Positions 23,591 to 32,840 of a stretch of DNA of 64,000 bases are shown one piece after another (the stretch's first letter is position 1; every line of letters begins with the position of its first letter). The DNA is taken from positions 62,001 through 126,000 of the forward strand of contig DASQZJ010000020.1 in the NCBI GenBank assembly GCA_035638775.1. The letters are read 5' to 3'. The notes beneath the pieces were generated by a model. That model was not told where the DNA came from. It saw only the letters and a program-made list of their open reading frames with translations, and searched no databases. A program made the position numbers and the translations under genes. This stretch comes from DASQZJ01 sp035638775 (GTDB lineage Bacteria > Pseudomonadota > Gammaproteobacteria > UBA5335 > SLRW01).

Positions 23591-25375
23591 ATGCGCACCG
23601 CAAGCGACGAGGACGCAGGGCTCCGGCTGGCCCTGCTGGCCGTCTTGGTCGGGATCATCGCCGGTGGCGGTGCGGTGATTTTCCGATCCATGATCGGGCT
23701 GTTCCACAACCTCTTTCTCACCGGCACCCTCTCCTGGCACTACGACGCCAACGTGCACACCCCGGCCGGTCCGCTGGGTCCCTGGATCATTCTCGTGCCC
23801 GTCGGCGCGGCGCTCGTGGTCGCCTTCCTGGTGAAGAATTTCGCGCCCGAAGCGAAAGGCCACGGCGTCCCCGAGGTGATGGACGCGATCTATTACAACC
23901 GCGGGGTAATCCGCCCCATCGTGGCGCTGATCAAGTCCCTCGCCTCCGCCATCTCCATCGGCAGCGGCGGCTCGGTCGGACGCGAGGGGCCGATGATCCA
24001 GATCGGCTCCTCGTTCGGCTCCACCGTCGGGCAGTGGATCCGGATGCCCGACTGGCAGCGCATCACGCTGGTGGGCTGCGGCGCCGCCGGCGGGCTCTCG
24101 GCAACCTTCAACACGCCGCTCGCGGGGCTGCTGTTCGCGATCGAGCTGATCGTGCCCGAGACCAGCGCGCGTACCCTGATACCGATCGCGATCGCCACCG
24201 GCTCCGCCACCTTCATCAGCCGCCTGGCCTTCGGCAACAACCCCTCGTTTCACGTGCCGCAGCTGGTGGTGCCGCCGGAGGAGGTGTTCTCGCCCGGGCT
24301 GCTGCTGGTGTACCTGTTCTTCGGCCTGGCGCTGGGGCTGGTGGCCTGGCTCTACATCCGGGCGATCTACTGGTGCGAGGACCTGTTCGACGGCATGCCC
24401 GGAAACTACTACACGCGGCACGCGCTGGGCATGCTGCTGGTCGGCGTGATGATGTACCTGTTCATGCGCCACTTCGGCCACTACTACGTCGAGGGCGTGG
24501 GCTACGCCACGGTGCAGCAGGCGCTGGAAGGCGTGCTCACCGATCCCTACCTGCTGGTGCTGATCTTCCTGGGCAAGCTGGCGGCCACCTCCCTGACGCT
24601 CGGCTCCGGGGCCTCGGGCGGCATCTTCTCGCCCTCGCTGTACCTGGGCGCGGCCCTCGGGAGCCTGTACAGCCTGGCGGTCAACGCCGTGGCCCCGGGC
24701 CTGCACATCGCCACCGTGAACCTGGCCATCGTGGGCATGGCGGGTGTCGTCGGCGGGGCCACCGGCGCGGTGCTGACCGCAATCGTCATGACCTTCGAGA
24801 TGACGCGTGACTACCACGTGATCATCCCGCTGATCCTGACGGTGTCCATGGCCTACGGCATCCGCCGGATGCTCCTGCGCGACAGCATCTACACGTTCAA
24901 GCTCACCCGGCGCCGGCACTACATCCCCGACTCGCTGCACACCAACCTGTACATGATGCGGCGCACCCTGGACGTGCTCGACACCCCGGTGCACCAGATC
25001 GAGGCGGACCAGCCGCTGTCCAGCCTGCGCACCGCCATGCGCTCCCGCCGGCGCATCCCGCACCTGATCGTGACCCGCGAGGGGACGTTGCGCGGGATCC
25101 TCAGCGCCGAGCGCCACGCCGCCCTGCTGGTCAACCCCGGCGGCGACACGGAACGGGCGGTGGAATCCTTCGCCGCACGCGAGTACACCGTGGTGCGGCA
25201 GAACGATCTGATCTTCGACGTGGTGGCCAAGCTGCGCGCGGCCGGCAACGACATCGCGGTGGTCACCGCCGACGGCACGCTGGATCGGCCGGAGGACGTG
25301 CTCGGCATCATCACCCTGGGAGACATCGCCCGCAACAGTAATTTCCTGCGCCAGATGCAGCGGCAGCGGTCCTGA
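23591..25375 (+). CDS. ClC-type chloride channel/antiporter with CBS domains
   Basis: A 594-residue membrane protein. The three anion-filter segments are KGHGVPEVMDA (the GSGIP equivalent), GSVGREGPMIQIGSS with the gating Glu, and GSGASGGIFSPSLYLGA. About ten to twelve hydrophobic spans precede a cytosolic pair of CBS domains (TPVHQIEADQPLSSLRTAMR ... and EYTVVRQNDLIFDVVAKL ...) that may sense nucleotides. I chose ATG 23591 because AAGGAG precedes it and the upstream open frame is GC-rich filler. ClC proteins serve acid resistance or anion homeostasis; whether this is a channel or an H+/Cl- exchanger is not certain. It ends tail to tail with the UPF0104 gene. Confidence 0.93.
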   Translation: MRTASDEDAGLRLALLAVLVGIIAGGGAVIFRSMIGLFHNLFLTGTLSWHYDANVHTPAGPLGPWIILVPVGAALVVAFLVKNFAPEAKGHGVPEVMDAIYYNRGVIRPIVALIKSLASAISIGSGGSVGREGPMIQIGSSFGSTVGQWIRMPDWQRITLVGCGAAGGLSATFNTPLAGLLFAIELIVPETSARTLIPIAIATGSATFISRLAFGNNPSFHVPQLVVPPEEVFSPGLLLVYLFFGLALGLVAWLYIRAIYWCEDLFDGMPGNYYTRHALGMLLVGVMMYLFMRHFGHYYVEGVGYATVQQALEGVLTDPYLLVLIFLGKLAATSLTLGSGASGGIFSPSLYLGAALGSLYSLAVNAVAPGLHIATVNLAIVGMAGVVGGATGAVLTAIVMTFEMTRDYHVIIPLILTVSMAYGIRRMLLRDSIYTFKLTRRRHYIPDSLHTNLYMMRRTLDVLDTPVHQIEADQPLSSLRTAMRSRRRIPHLIVTREGTLRGILSAERHAALLVNPGGDTERAVESFAAREYTVVRQNDLIFDVVAKLRAAGNDIAVVTADGTLDRPEDVLGIITLGDIARNSNFLRQMQRQRS

Positions 25376-25376
25376 T

Positions 25377-26402
25377 TCACCGATCCGGTCCGTCTTCCCC
25401 CGGCTCCGTCCCGGACCGGCTCATCAGCCGGCGGGCGTGCGCCCCGGTGGCGGTCGCGAATACCGGCGCACCCACGATCAGGTACCAGTAGAATGTCACG
25501 AAGCGCCAGGCCAGCATCGCGGTCGCGGTCGTGCGCGGATCGAGGTACGGGTGCAGGAGCGCGCTAAGGCCGGCCTCGACGCCGCCGCCGCCCCCGGGGA
25601 TGAAGGTCATCAGCCCGCCGAACAGCACCAGTCCCTGGCCGACGAACAGGTATGCCCAGGGCACCGGATGTCCCATGAAGTAGAGCAGAACCGGCAGGAT
25701 GCTGTAGCGCACGGTCCAGTGGCAGAAGCACAGCGCGTACAGCAGCAACAGCCTGCCGCGCCCCATCCGGAACAACAGCCGCACGCTCGCCCGGAAGTTC
25801 ACCAGCGAACGTGCCAGGCGGAACCGGAAACGCCGCAGCCGGTGATGGTGGCCGAGCAGCCGCCCCGCCCGGATCGCCAGCGGCCGGTAGTAGCGGGTCA
25901 GGGCCACGAGCGCCACCACCCCCCCGCCCAGTGCGACCGCGACCAGGATCACCAGGCGCCCGGCATCGGCACCGTTCTCGCCGAACGCGTACAGCGCCAG
26001 GGCCCCCGGCAGGGCCGTGAGAAAGAACACGACATCCATCACGAAGTCCACGGCCAGCACCCCCGCGGCGGGACCGAGCGGGAAGCCGTGGCGGGAGAGC
26101 AGGAACAGGAACGTCGGCGCGGCGCCGCTGGCCGCGGGGGTGGCCAGCCCGGCGAACTCGGTCGAAACCACCGTGGTCATCGCGCCGCGTCCCGCGAACG
26201 GGATCTCCAGCGCCCGGCCGAGCACCATCAGCCGTGCCGCGTTGAACAGCCAGCCGACCAGCACCATGCCCAGCAGCAGCAGCATCACCCAGGGAGAGAG
26301 ACGGCCGAGCCGGTAGACGCTTTGCAGGCCGCCGTAGAGCAGCGGCACGCTCAGACTCAGGGTGAGGCTGAGCAGGATCAGGATCAGCCAGTGCCGGCGC
26401 AA
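25377..26402 (-). CDS. UPF0104 membrane protein (lysylphosphatidylglycerol synthase-like TM domain)
   Basis: About 341 residues with roughly eight hydrophobic helices. The flippase-like family marks are visible: FNAARLMVLGRALEIPF, STEFAGLATPAASGAAPTF, and near the C-terminus FIPGGGGGVEAGLSALL. The fold is that of the membrane half of MprF, without a synthetase domain. No ATG fits: the likely start is TTG at 26402, giving MRRHWLILILLS, which overlaps the end of the deacetylase gene by 19 bp. It is the third gene of a leftward cassette and may move or bind a lipid-linked product made by the first two. Confidence 0.8.
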   Translation of the reverse strand: MRRHWLILILLSLTLSLSVPLLYGGLQSVYRLGRLSPWVMLLLLGMVLVGWLFNAARLMVLGRALEIPFAGRGAMTTVVSTEFAGLATPAASGAAPTFLFLLSRHGFPLGPAAGVLAVDFVMDVVFFLTALPGALALYAFGENGADAGRLVILVAVALGGGVVALVALTRYYRPLAIRAGRLLGHHHRLRRFRFRLARSLVNFRASVRLLFRMGRGRLLLLYALCFCHWTVRYSILPVLLYFMGHPVPWAYLFVGQGLVLFGGLMTFIPGGGGGVEAGLSALLHPYLDPRTTATAMLAWRFVTFYWYLIVGAPVFATATGAHARRLMSRSGTEPGEDGPDR

Positions 26403-27157
26403 GCCACCGCCTCGGTCCAGTGCTGCTTGGTGAAGGGCCGGCGTCCGTCGCCCAGGGCGCGCACGACCAGGTCGTGCCAGTGCGACACGACCGCCTCGTG
26501 CCGGGCATCCACCGGGTGCAGGGACATCCGGAGCAGGCCCGCCCGCCGCTGGCGCCGGAACAGCGACTCGTTCCAGCGCCGCGACGCGTCGCGGCGCCAG
26601 GCGCTGCGGGCACTGTAGACCAGGCTGCGGGCAGGCGTCTCCCGCCAGCCCGGCAGGCAGAAGTGACTGCGCATGGTGGTCGTGTACCGGAACGGCAGCG
26701 AGGCGACCTCCCCGCGCGCCGCGCGTCCCAGGAGCCAGGCGGGCGCCACGAAGCCGCTCACCGGCCAGCCGAGACCGTGCATCAGCGCCAGCCCCCGCTC
26801 CATGCGCTGGCGCGCGGCCCCGGCGGACAGGGCGTCGAATTCGCCTTCGCTCGCAGTGTACACGCGCCGCCGGAACCATCCGAGCGGGCCCAGGGGCCGG
26901 GCGGCATCGTCCAGATGATAATAGCCGTGCAGCGCGACCTCGTCGCCGCGCGCCAGGCGCGCATCGATCGCCCGGAGGAAGGCGGGGTCCCGGTCGATGC
27001 GGCCGCGCCCGTGGTAATCCGGGACCACCAGCAGAGTGACGCGGACCCCGCCGATGGCGTCGAGCATCCGCAGCAGGCTGGCGCATTCGGGCCAGGTCGC
27101 CGGCGCGACGTCGTGTACCGACACGCATAGCGCGCGGGCGTGCTCAGCCGGCCGCAT
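26384..27157 (-). CDS. DUF2334 polysaccharide-deacetylase-like protein
   Basis: A 257-residue NodB-fold protein. It opens with ALCVSVHDVAPATWPE, where His-Asp is the metal-binding pair of the DUF2334 group, followed by VTLLVVPDYHGRG and DEVALHGYYHLDD, which adds the HGxxH-type motif. LLRMSLHPVDARHE supplies a later His. The family is predicted to remove acyl groups from sugars or glycolipids. ATG 27157 lies inside the end of the glycosyltransferase gene (14-bp overlap), and its 3' end overlaps the next gene, so the three are translated as a unit. Confidence 0.82.
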   Translation of the reverse strand: MRPAEHARALCVSVHDVAPATWPECASLLRMLDAIGGVRVTLLVVPDYHGRGRIDRDPAFLRAIDARLARGDEVALHGYYHLDDAARPLGPLGWFRRRVYTASEGEFDALSAGAARQRMERGLALMHGLGWPVSGFVAPAWLLGRAARGEVASLPFRYTTTMRSHFCLPGWRETPARSLVYSARSAWRRDASRRWNESLFRRQRRAGLLRMSLHPVDARHEAVVSHWHDLVVRALGDGRRPFTKQHWTEAVACAGTG

Positions 27158-28286
27158 GGGCCTCCAGCTCCGGCTCCTCCTCGAGCGGAGAGCGCACGCC
27201 CGCCAGCTCGGCATAGGCGGCGATCTGCCGACGCAGGACCTGGCCCCAGGTGTAGCGCCGGCGGACCCGCTCCAGGGCCGCGCGGCCGAGCATGTCCGCA
27301 CCCCGCTCGAAGACCGCGCCGATCGCTTCGACCAGTGAGTCCAGGTCGCCGCTGCGGGCGATCTGCCCGACGTCCTCGTCCACCAGCTCGGCCACGGCGC
27401 CGGAATCCACACCCACCACCGGCAGCCCGCAGGCCATCGCCTCCAGCACCACCAGCCCGAAGGTCTCCCGGCCGCCGGCGTGCACCAGCAGGTCGCAGCT
27501 CGCAACCAGCCTTGCGACGTCCCTGCCGGCCGCCTGGTAGGGAAGCACCGAAACGTTCGGGGGCAAGGGCGGCAACGGCCCGCCGCCGCCCACGAGCAGC
27601 AGTTGGTAGCGCGGGCCCAGGCGCCGCACCGCCGCCGCCAGCAACGGGATGTTCTTCTCGCGCGCGAAACGGCCGGCGAACACCAGCAGCCGCGTGTCCG
27701 GATGCAGGCCCAGCTCCCGCCGCAACCCCGGATCGCGCCGGCGGGGGTTGAACAGCTCCGTGTCGACGCCCAGCGGCTGATGCCGCACGTGATGCAGCCC
27801 CAGCGACTCGAGCTTGTCGGCGATCATGCGGCTGGGTGCCAGCACCAGGTCGAAGCGCTCGTACAGCCGCCGCACGTACTCGCCGACAGCCGGCTCGACC
27901 CAGTTGCCAAGGCGCACCCCGAGCAGCCGCACCAGGTCCGAGTGATAGAACCCCACCACCGGGACGCCGCGGTTCCGTCCTGCGCGCAACGCCACCCATG
28001 CCAGCTGGTATGGATCACCGGCCTCGATCAGGTCGGGCGCGAGCGCCTCGAGGTGAGCGCGCCAGCGGGGCAGGTTGAGCGGCAGCCGGTAGCCGTGCCC
28101 GAACGGCAGCGGAGCGCTGGCCAGGCATTCCAGCCCCGCGCCATCATGCCGGTCGGTACGACCGGGCACGAGCAGCGTATGGCGCAAGGCACGGCATGGT
28201 TCCAGCCACTGGTGCTTGGCGAGAAGGTAACGCTTTACGCCGCCGCTTACCGGCGCATAGAACATCGTGGTGTCGACGATATGCAT
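27144..28286 (-). CDS. Glycosyltransferase family 4 (GT-B)
   Basis: A 380-residue GT-B enzyme that adds a sugar from a nucleotide donor. The acceptor half starts MHIVDTTMFYAPVSGGVKRY. The donor half has LLVFAGRFAREKNIPLLAAA, the phosphate-binding HAGGRETFGLVVLEAMACGL (EX7E motif) and VGVDSGAVAELVD. ATG 28286 begins the normal family N-terminus; the frame runs open far upstream but without family sequence. It heads a tightly overlapping cassette with the DUF2334 deacetylase and UPF0104 membrane protein, suggesting synthesis, trimming and translocation of a glycolipid. Confidence 0.88.
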   Translation of the reverse strand: MHIVDTTMFYAPVSGGVKRYLLAKHQWLEPCRALRHTLLVPGRTDRHDGAGLECLASAPLPFGHGYRLPLNLPRWRAHLEALAPDLIEAGDPYQLAWVALRAGRNRGVPVVGFYHSDLVRLLGVRLGNWVEPAVGEYVRRLYERFDLVLAPSRMIADKLESLGLHHVRHQPLGVDTELFNPRRRDPGLRRELGLHPDTRLLVFAGRFAREKNIPLLAAAVRRLGPRYQLLLVGGGGPLPPLPPNVSVLPYQAAGRDVARLVASCDLLVHAGGRETFGLVVLEAMACGLPVVGVDSGAVAELVDEDVGQIARSGDLDSLVEAIGAVFERGADMLGRAALERVRRRYTWGQVLRRQIAAYAELAGVRSPLEEEPELEAHAAG

Positions 28287-28745
28287 GTTCCCGAGGATCC
28301 GCTCCTGCGCTTCGCGTGCGGGACTCGCGGCCGTTCCGTTCCTGTTCGGCGATGTCCGGGATGCCGCGGCCCGGCCGACGCCCGCGCGCGGACCTCCGGC
28401 AGCCGGTCCCGGACGACGCGCTTGCTCCCGAATTTTACACGTCCCGGCGTGAATGAAAATTGAACGAGCGGTGCCGGCCGGCGGCCGCACGCAGATTCGA
28501 TCGCCGGCAGCACCACGGGTTCCCGCAACCGGGGCCCGATGCCGCTCCGGGGTGAGGCATCGCCCCGACCGGGTTAGTATGATGTTCTGACAACTTCCGC
28601 AACCGGCGCGCATGCTACCGGAAGGTGGCGCCGGGCGACACCGCCGGGCCCGCCGGCGAAGAACGGAACGCCGCCGGGAGGCCGCCGCTATCATCGGGTA
28701 CCGCCCGCGGGCCGCGCCGGCGCGGCCCGAAGCAAGGAGCCAAAG
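28287..28745. other. Divergent intergenic region
   Basis: 459 bp between the leftward glycosyltransferase cassette and the rightward esterase, with no convincing gene. A TAAAAT hexamer on the minus strand (28432-28437) could be the -10 of the glycosyltransferase, and TATGAT at 28578-28583 could serve the esterase; neither has a good -35. A perfect 20-bp GC palindrome lies at 28709-28728, just before the esterase ribosome site. Confidence 0.5.
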
Positions 28746-29633
28746 ATGTCCAATGCCGAAATCGACGCCGTTCGAGAGCTGCTGGCGGCGCGTGCCGAGT
28801 CCCGTGGCGAGTCGCTGGAGGAGATGCGCTCGGGAATCGACGCCCTCGCCGAGGTATTCCCCACGCCGAAGGACGTGAGCCTGGAGCCGGTCCACGCGGG
28901 CGGCGTGCCCGGCGAATGGATCCGTGCGCCGGGAGCCGCGCCGGAACGCGCCCTGCTCTACCTGCACGGCGGCGGCTACGTCATCGGCTCGGTGACCTCC
29001 CACCGAAATCTCATGGCCGACCTCTCGCGTGCTTCCGGCCGGAGCGCCCTGGGAATCGACTATCGCCTGGCGCCCGAGCACCCTTTCCCCGCGGCGGTGG
29101 AGGATGCGGTCGCAGCCTACCGCTGGCTGCTGGAGCAGGGGTTCCAGCCGACCGACATCGCGGTCGCGGGGGACTCGGCCGGCGGCGGCCTCGCCCTCGC
29201 GACCCTGGTGGCCCTGCGCGACGAGGGCATCAGCCTGCCGGGCGGGGCGGCGTGCATCTCGCCCTGGGTCGACCTCGAAGGCATCGGTGACAGCATGCAG
29301 GCCAACGCGGCGATCGACCCCATGGTAAACCGCGAAGGTCTGCTGATGATGGCCGACCACTATCTCGCCGGCAGCGATCCCCACAATCCCCTGGCGGCGC
29401 CGCTTCATGCCGACCTTCAGGGCTTGCCGCCGCTGCTGATCCAGGTCGGGACCGCGGAAACCCTGCTGGACGACGCACGGCGCGTGGCCGAACGCGCACG
29501 GCGGGACGGCGTATCCGTGATGCTGGAGGAATGGCCGGACATGATCCATGTCTGGCATATCTTCGCGCCCATCCTCACGGACGGCCGGCGCGCGATCGAG
29601 CGCATCGGGGCGTTCCTGCGCGACGGGCGCTGA
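28746..29633 (+). CDS. Alpha/beta hydrolase, hormone-sensitive-lipase family
   Basis: A 295-residue esterase. The oxyanion motif LYLHGGGYVIGS lies near residue 75, the nucleophile motif VAGDSAGGGLALATL (GDSAG) near 142, and the acid and His follow in the C-terminal third (LIQVGTAETLLDDA and DMIHVWHIFAP). YRLAPEHPFPAAVEDA is a classical family IV esterase segment. ATG 28746 follows AAGGAGCC. The next gene, an SDR, starts 22 bp downstream. Short-chain acyl esters are the usual family substrates; the physiological one is unknown. Confidence 0.88.
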   Translation: MSNAEIDAVRELLAARAESRGESLEEMRSGIDALAEVFPTPKDVSLEPVHAGGVPGEWIRAPGAAPERALLYLHGGGYVIGSVTSHRNLMADLSRASGRSALGIDYRLAPEHPFPAAVEDAVAAYRWLLEQGFQPTDIAVAGDSAGGGLALATLVALRDEGISLPGGAACISPWVDLEGIGDSMQANAAIDPMVNREGLLMMADHYLAGSDPHNPLAAPLHADLQGLPPLLIQVGTAETLLDDARRVAERARRDGVSVMLEEWPDMIHVWHIFAPILTDGRRAIERIGAFLRDGR

Positions 29634-29655
29634 GCGGAGACCGGGAGCCGACGCG

Positions 29656-30402
29656 ATGCCGAAGTCGATCATGATCACCGGGGCGTCCTCGGGCATCGGC
29701 CGGGCGCTGGCGCTGGAGCTGGCCCGCCGGGGGTACGCCCTGGGCCTGGCGGCCCGCCGCGCCGAAGCCCTCGACGCGCTCGCAGGCGAGATCCGGCAGA
29801 AGCACGGCGAGCGCTGCACCGTGGAGACGCGCCCGCTCGACGTCACCGACTACGACGCGGTGCCGCGGGTGCTGGGGGAGCTCGCCGACTCGCTGGGCGG
29901 CCTCGACATCGTGTTCGCCAACGCCGGCATCGGCAGCGAGGGGCGTATCGGCAGCGGCCGCTTCGAGGAAGCGCGCCGCACGATCGAGACCAACGTGATC
30001 GGAGCCATGGCAACCGTGGACGCGGCCACCGCGTATTTCCTCGAGCGCGGTCACGGCCACGTCGTGGCGACCTCCTCGGTCGCGGCCTTTCGCGGACTGC
30101 CCGGCAGCGCCGCCTACAGCGCGTCCAAGGCGGCCCTGACCACCTACATGGAAGCCCTGCGGGCCGAAACCTGGAAGCGCGGCATCGCGGTGACCGTGCT
30201 GCACCCGGGCTACATCGACACCCCGATCAACGACATGATGGCCAGCCGCCCCTTCCTGATCACCGCGGACAAGGGCGCGCGCCTGATCGCGGACATGATC
30301 GAGCGACGCGTACCGTCGGCGACGGTGCCGGTCTGGCCCTGGAACGTGATCGGGCGCGTGCTGCGCTGGCTTCCCACCGGCCTGATCGCCCGGATGGGCT
30401 GA
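29656..30402 (+). CDS. Short-chain dehydrogenase/reductase
   Basis: A 248-residue classical SDR. The cofactor motif ITGASSGIGRALALEL covers residues 7-22, NAG occurs as FANAGIG, the catalytic Ser is in VVATSSVAAF, and the YxxxK pair is in AAYSASKAALTTYME. The C-terminus has a hydrophobic patch (VPVWPWNVIGRVLRWLPTGL), as in SDRs that act on lipophilic substrates. It follows the esterase by 22 bp on the same strand and is probably in the same transcript. Confidence 0.87.
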   Translation: MPKSIMITGASSGIGRALALELARRGYALGLAARRAEALDALAGEIRQKHGERCTVETRPLDVTDYDAVPRVLGELADSLGGLDIVFANAGIGSEGRIGSGRFEEARRTIETNVIGAMATVDAATAYFLERGHGHVVATSSVAAFRGLPGSAAYSASKAALTTYMEALRAETWKRGIAVTVLHPGYIDTPINDMMASRPFLITADKGARLIADMIERRVPSATVPVWPWNVIGRVLRWLPTGLIARMG

Positions 30403-30407
30403 CCGCG

Positions 30408-30806
30408 TCAGTTGCCGATGGGCTGCGTCTGGCCGGCGCCCTGGTCGCCGCCCTTGCCGGCGCCGGCTCCGTTACCCGTCTGCCCGCTCCCCAGGCACCG
30501 GTAGATGCCGAAGGTCTGGCTCCCGTTCTTGACCGGGCCCAACGGCGAGACGGTGTCGCCTCCCTGGTTCGCCGCCGTGTTGCGCGCAAGGGTCTTGAGA
30601 TCCTGCTCGACGTCCGAGGGATAGCGGCTGACGAAGCCGATCTTGCTGTCGACCGACACGTCGGTCTTGCCGAGCTTCTTGCAGTGCGCCACGCGGTCCT
30701 GCGGCAGGACCATCACGTTCTGCGCGTCCGACTTCAGGCTCACCCAGGTGCAGGCGGTGAGGCTGGTCGTCAGCAGCGCCACGATTGCCACGCTGCGGTA
30801 CTTCAT
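30408..30806 (-). CDS. DUF4156-type lipoprotein
   Basis: A 132-residue predicted lipoprotein with an N-terminal signal peptide ending LTAC, so Cys19 or a neighbour would be lipidated. The body (NVMVLPQDRVAHCKKLGKTD ... LKTLARNTAANQGGDTV ... IYRC) matches the DUF4156 family, related in fold to RcsF-like envelope sensors, with two cysteines that could form a disulfide. The C-terminal 25 residues are a Gly/Gln-rich low-complexity tail (GNGAGAGKGGDQGAG). The start is ATG 30806. It converges on the SDR with a 5-bp gap. Confidence 0.75.
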   Translation of the reverse strand: MKYRSVAIVALLTTSLTACTWVSLKSDAQNVMVLPQDRVAHCKKLGKTDVSVDSKIGFVSRYPSDVEQDLKTLARNTAANQGGDTVSPLGPVKNGSQTFGIYRCLGSGQTGNGAGAGKGGDQGAGQTQPIGN

Positions 30807-30918
30807 GGCCGTCCTTTCGCCGTCGTTGCGGCTGTGTCTTTGCCGTCCCGGGACATTCGCCCGGCCGGCGTGCCCGGCGGGATTCCCTGGATGGGAGACA
30901 GGGCCGGAGGCCGGTGGT

Positions 30919-31350
30919 TCACTGGCCGGCCTCGCCGCTGCTGTCCGCACCGCCCGTGGCGGACTTTCCGGTGCGCGCACGACTGCCGCCGGAGCGGCCG
31001 GCCCGCGCCCGCGAACGGGTCCCGCCGCTGCGGGATCCGCTGCTGCGGCGCCGCGTGCCCCGCGTGGCGGGCACCTCGCCGCCGGGCCACTCGGAGAACG
31101 GAAAGGGCCGATCGTCGGTGTTGAAGGTCATGTACAGCACGACGTCTGCGACAAAGCGCGCCAGCGTCCGGCCCAGGTGGGCCAGGTTTCCGTTCGGCTG
31201 CCCCGTCAGCAGGACGAACCCGAACTGTATGATCACGGCGGCCGCCAGCACCGCTGACGCGATGTTCAGGATTACCGCGAACAGAACGATGTAGAACAGC
31301 CGCAGCCAGGTGCCGCGGTCCCGGACATGCTCCCTGATCTCCTCAGCCAT
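30919..31350 (-). CDS. DUF4389 membrane protein with basic low-complexity tail
   Basis: A 143-residue protein. The N-terminal 85 residues fit DUF4389: a long hydrophobic helix (LFYIVLFAVILNIASAVLAA and onward), the QPNGNLAHLGRTLARFVADV segment and LYMTFNTDDRPFPFSEWP. The remaining 55 residues are an Arg/Ser/Gly/Thr-rich low-complexity tail that is not part of the usual family. I chose ATG 31350 over ATG 31356 because the GGGGAGG site abuts the first ATG and is correctly spaced for the second. Function unknown. Confidence 0.72.
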   Translation of the reverse strand: MAEEIREHVRDRGTWLRLFYIVLFAVILNIASAVLAAAVIIQFGFVLLTGQPNGNLAHLGRTLARFVADVVLYMTFNTDDRPFPFSEWPGGEVPATRGTRRRSSGSRSGGTRSRARAGRSGGSRARTGKSATGGADSSGEAGQ

Positions 31351-31500
31351 GGGCATCCTCCCCCGATCCGGGCCACCGCGAACGCGGCGGCCTCTTCCGG
31401 TCCCGGTACTCGGGTCCCACCGGGACAGTAGGTCCGGTCCTTTCCGGCTCGTCAAGTCCCCCGCATCACCGGGCCCGCCCATGCCGCAGGCCGGGCGCCC

Positions 31501-32331
<831 letters not shown>

Positions 32332-32393
32332 GGTCATCTCCCCATACTGAATCTGGTGCCACGACAGTCGGCCGGTCCGGGAGAGCCGGCCGC

Positions 32394-32828
32394 TCACCCC
32401 TCTTCGGCCAGCGGCCGCACGGCTGTCGTCATGCGGCTGATGCACACCATGCGGTCGCGATCGTCCCGGATCTCGATGGACCAGACGTGGCTGCTGCGGC
32501 CCAGGCGCATCGGGCGGCACACGCCGGTCACCATGCCCCCGGGCACGCCCCGCAGGTGGCTCGCATTGATTTCGAGTCCCACCACACCATAGCGCGCCGG
32601 ATCGATGCACAGATAGGAAGCGTAGCTGGCCAGGCTCTCGGCCAGCACGCAGGACGCGCCGCCGTGCAGCAGCCCCAGCGGCATCCGGGTGCGGTCGTCC
32701 ACGGGCATGGTGCCCTCCAGATAATCTTCACCCATGCCGGTGACCCGGATGCCCAGGTGCGCTGCCAGGTAACGGTCGACCGCGTCGGCAACCTGCCCGA
32801 GCCCGAGTTGCTGAAACCAGATGCTCAT
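32394..32828 (-). CDS. PaaI-family hotdog thioesterase
   Basis: A 144-residue acyl-CoA thioesterase of the PaaI/YbdB type. The family motifs are MPLGLLHGGASCVLAESLAS, in which the HGG segment and the following helix form the active site, and VGLEINASHLRGV, with the GxxxNxxHLR pattern. It should hydrolyse acyl- or aryl-CoA thioesters in the cytosol. It lies 12 bp downstream of the enoyl-CoA hydratase on the same strand, and the SDR follows 62 bp later, so a small beta-oxidation-like operon is likely. Confidence 0.88.
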   Translation of the reverse strand: MSIWFQQLGLGQVADAVDRYLAAHLGIRVTGMGEDYLEGTMPVDDRTRMPLGLLHGGASCVLAESLASYASYLCIDPARYGVVGLEINASHLRGVPGGMVTGVCRPMRLGRSSHVWSIEIRDDRDRMVCISRMTTAVRPLAEEG

Positions 32829-32840
32829 GTTCCCGGTCCC

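Noticed and set aside
28287..29846. A long N-terminal extension of the glycosyltransferase (open to 29846)
   Set aside because: The extension is antisense to the esterase and SDR genes, lacks any domain, and family members begin at the MHIVDTT sequence.
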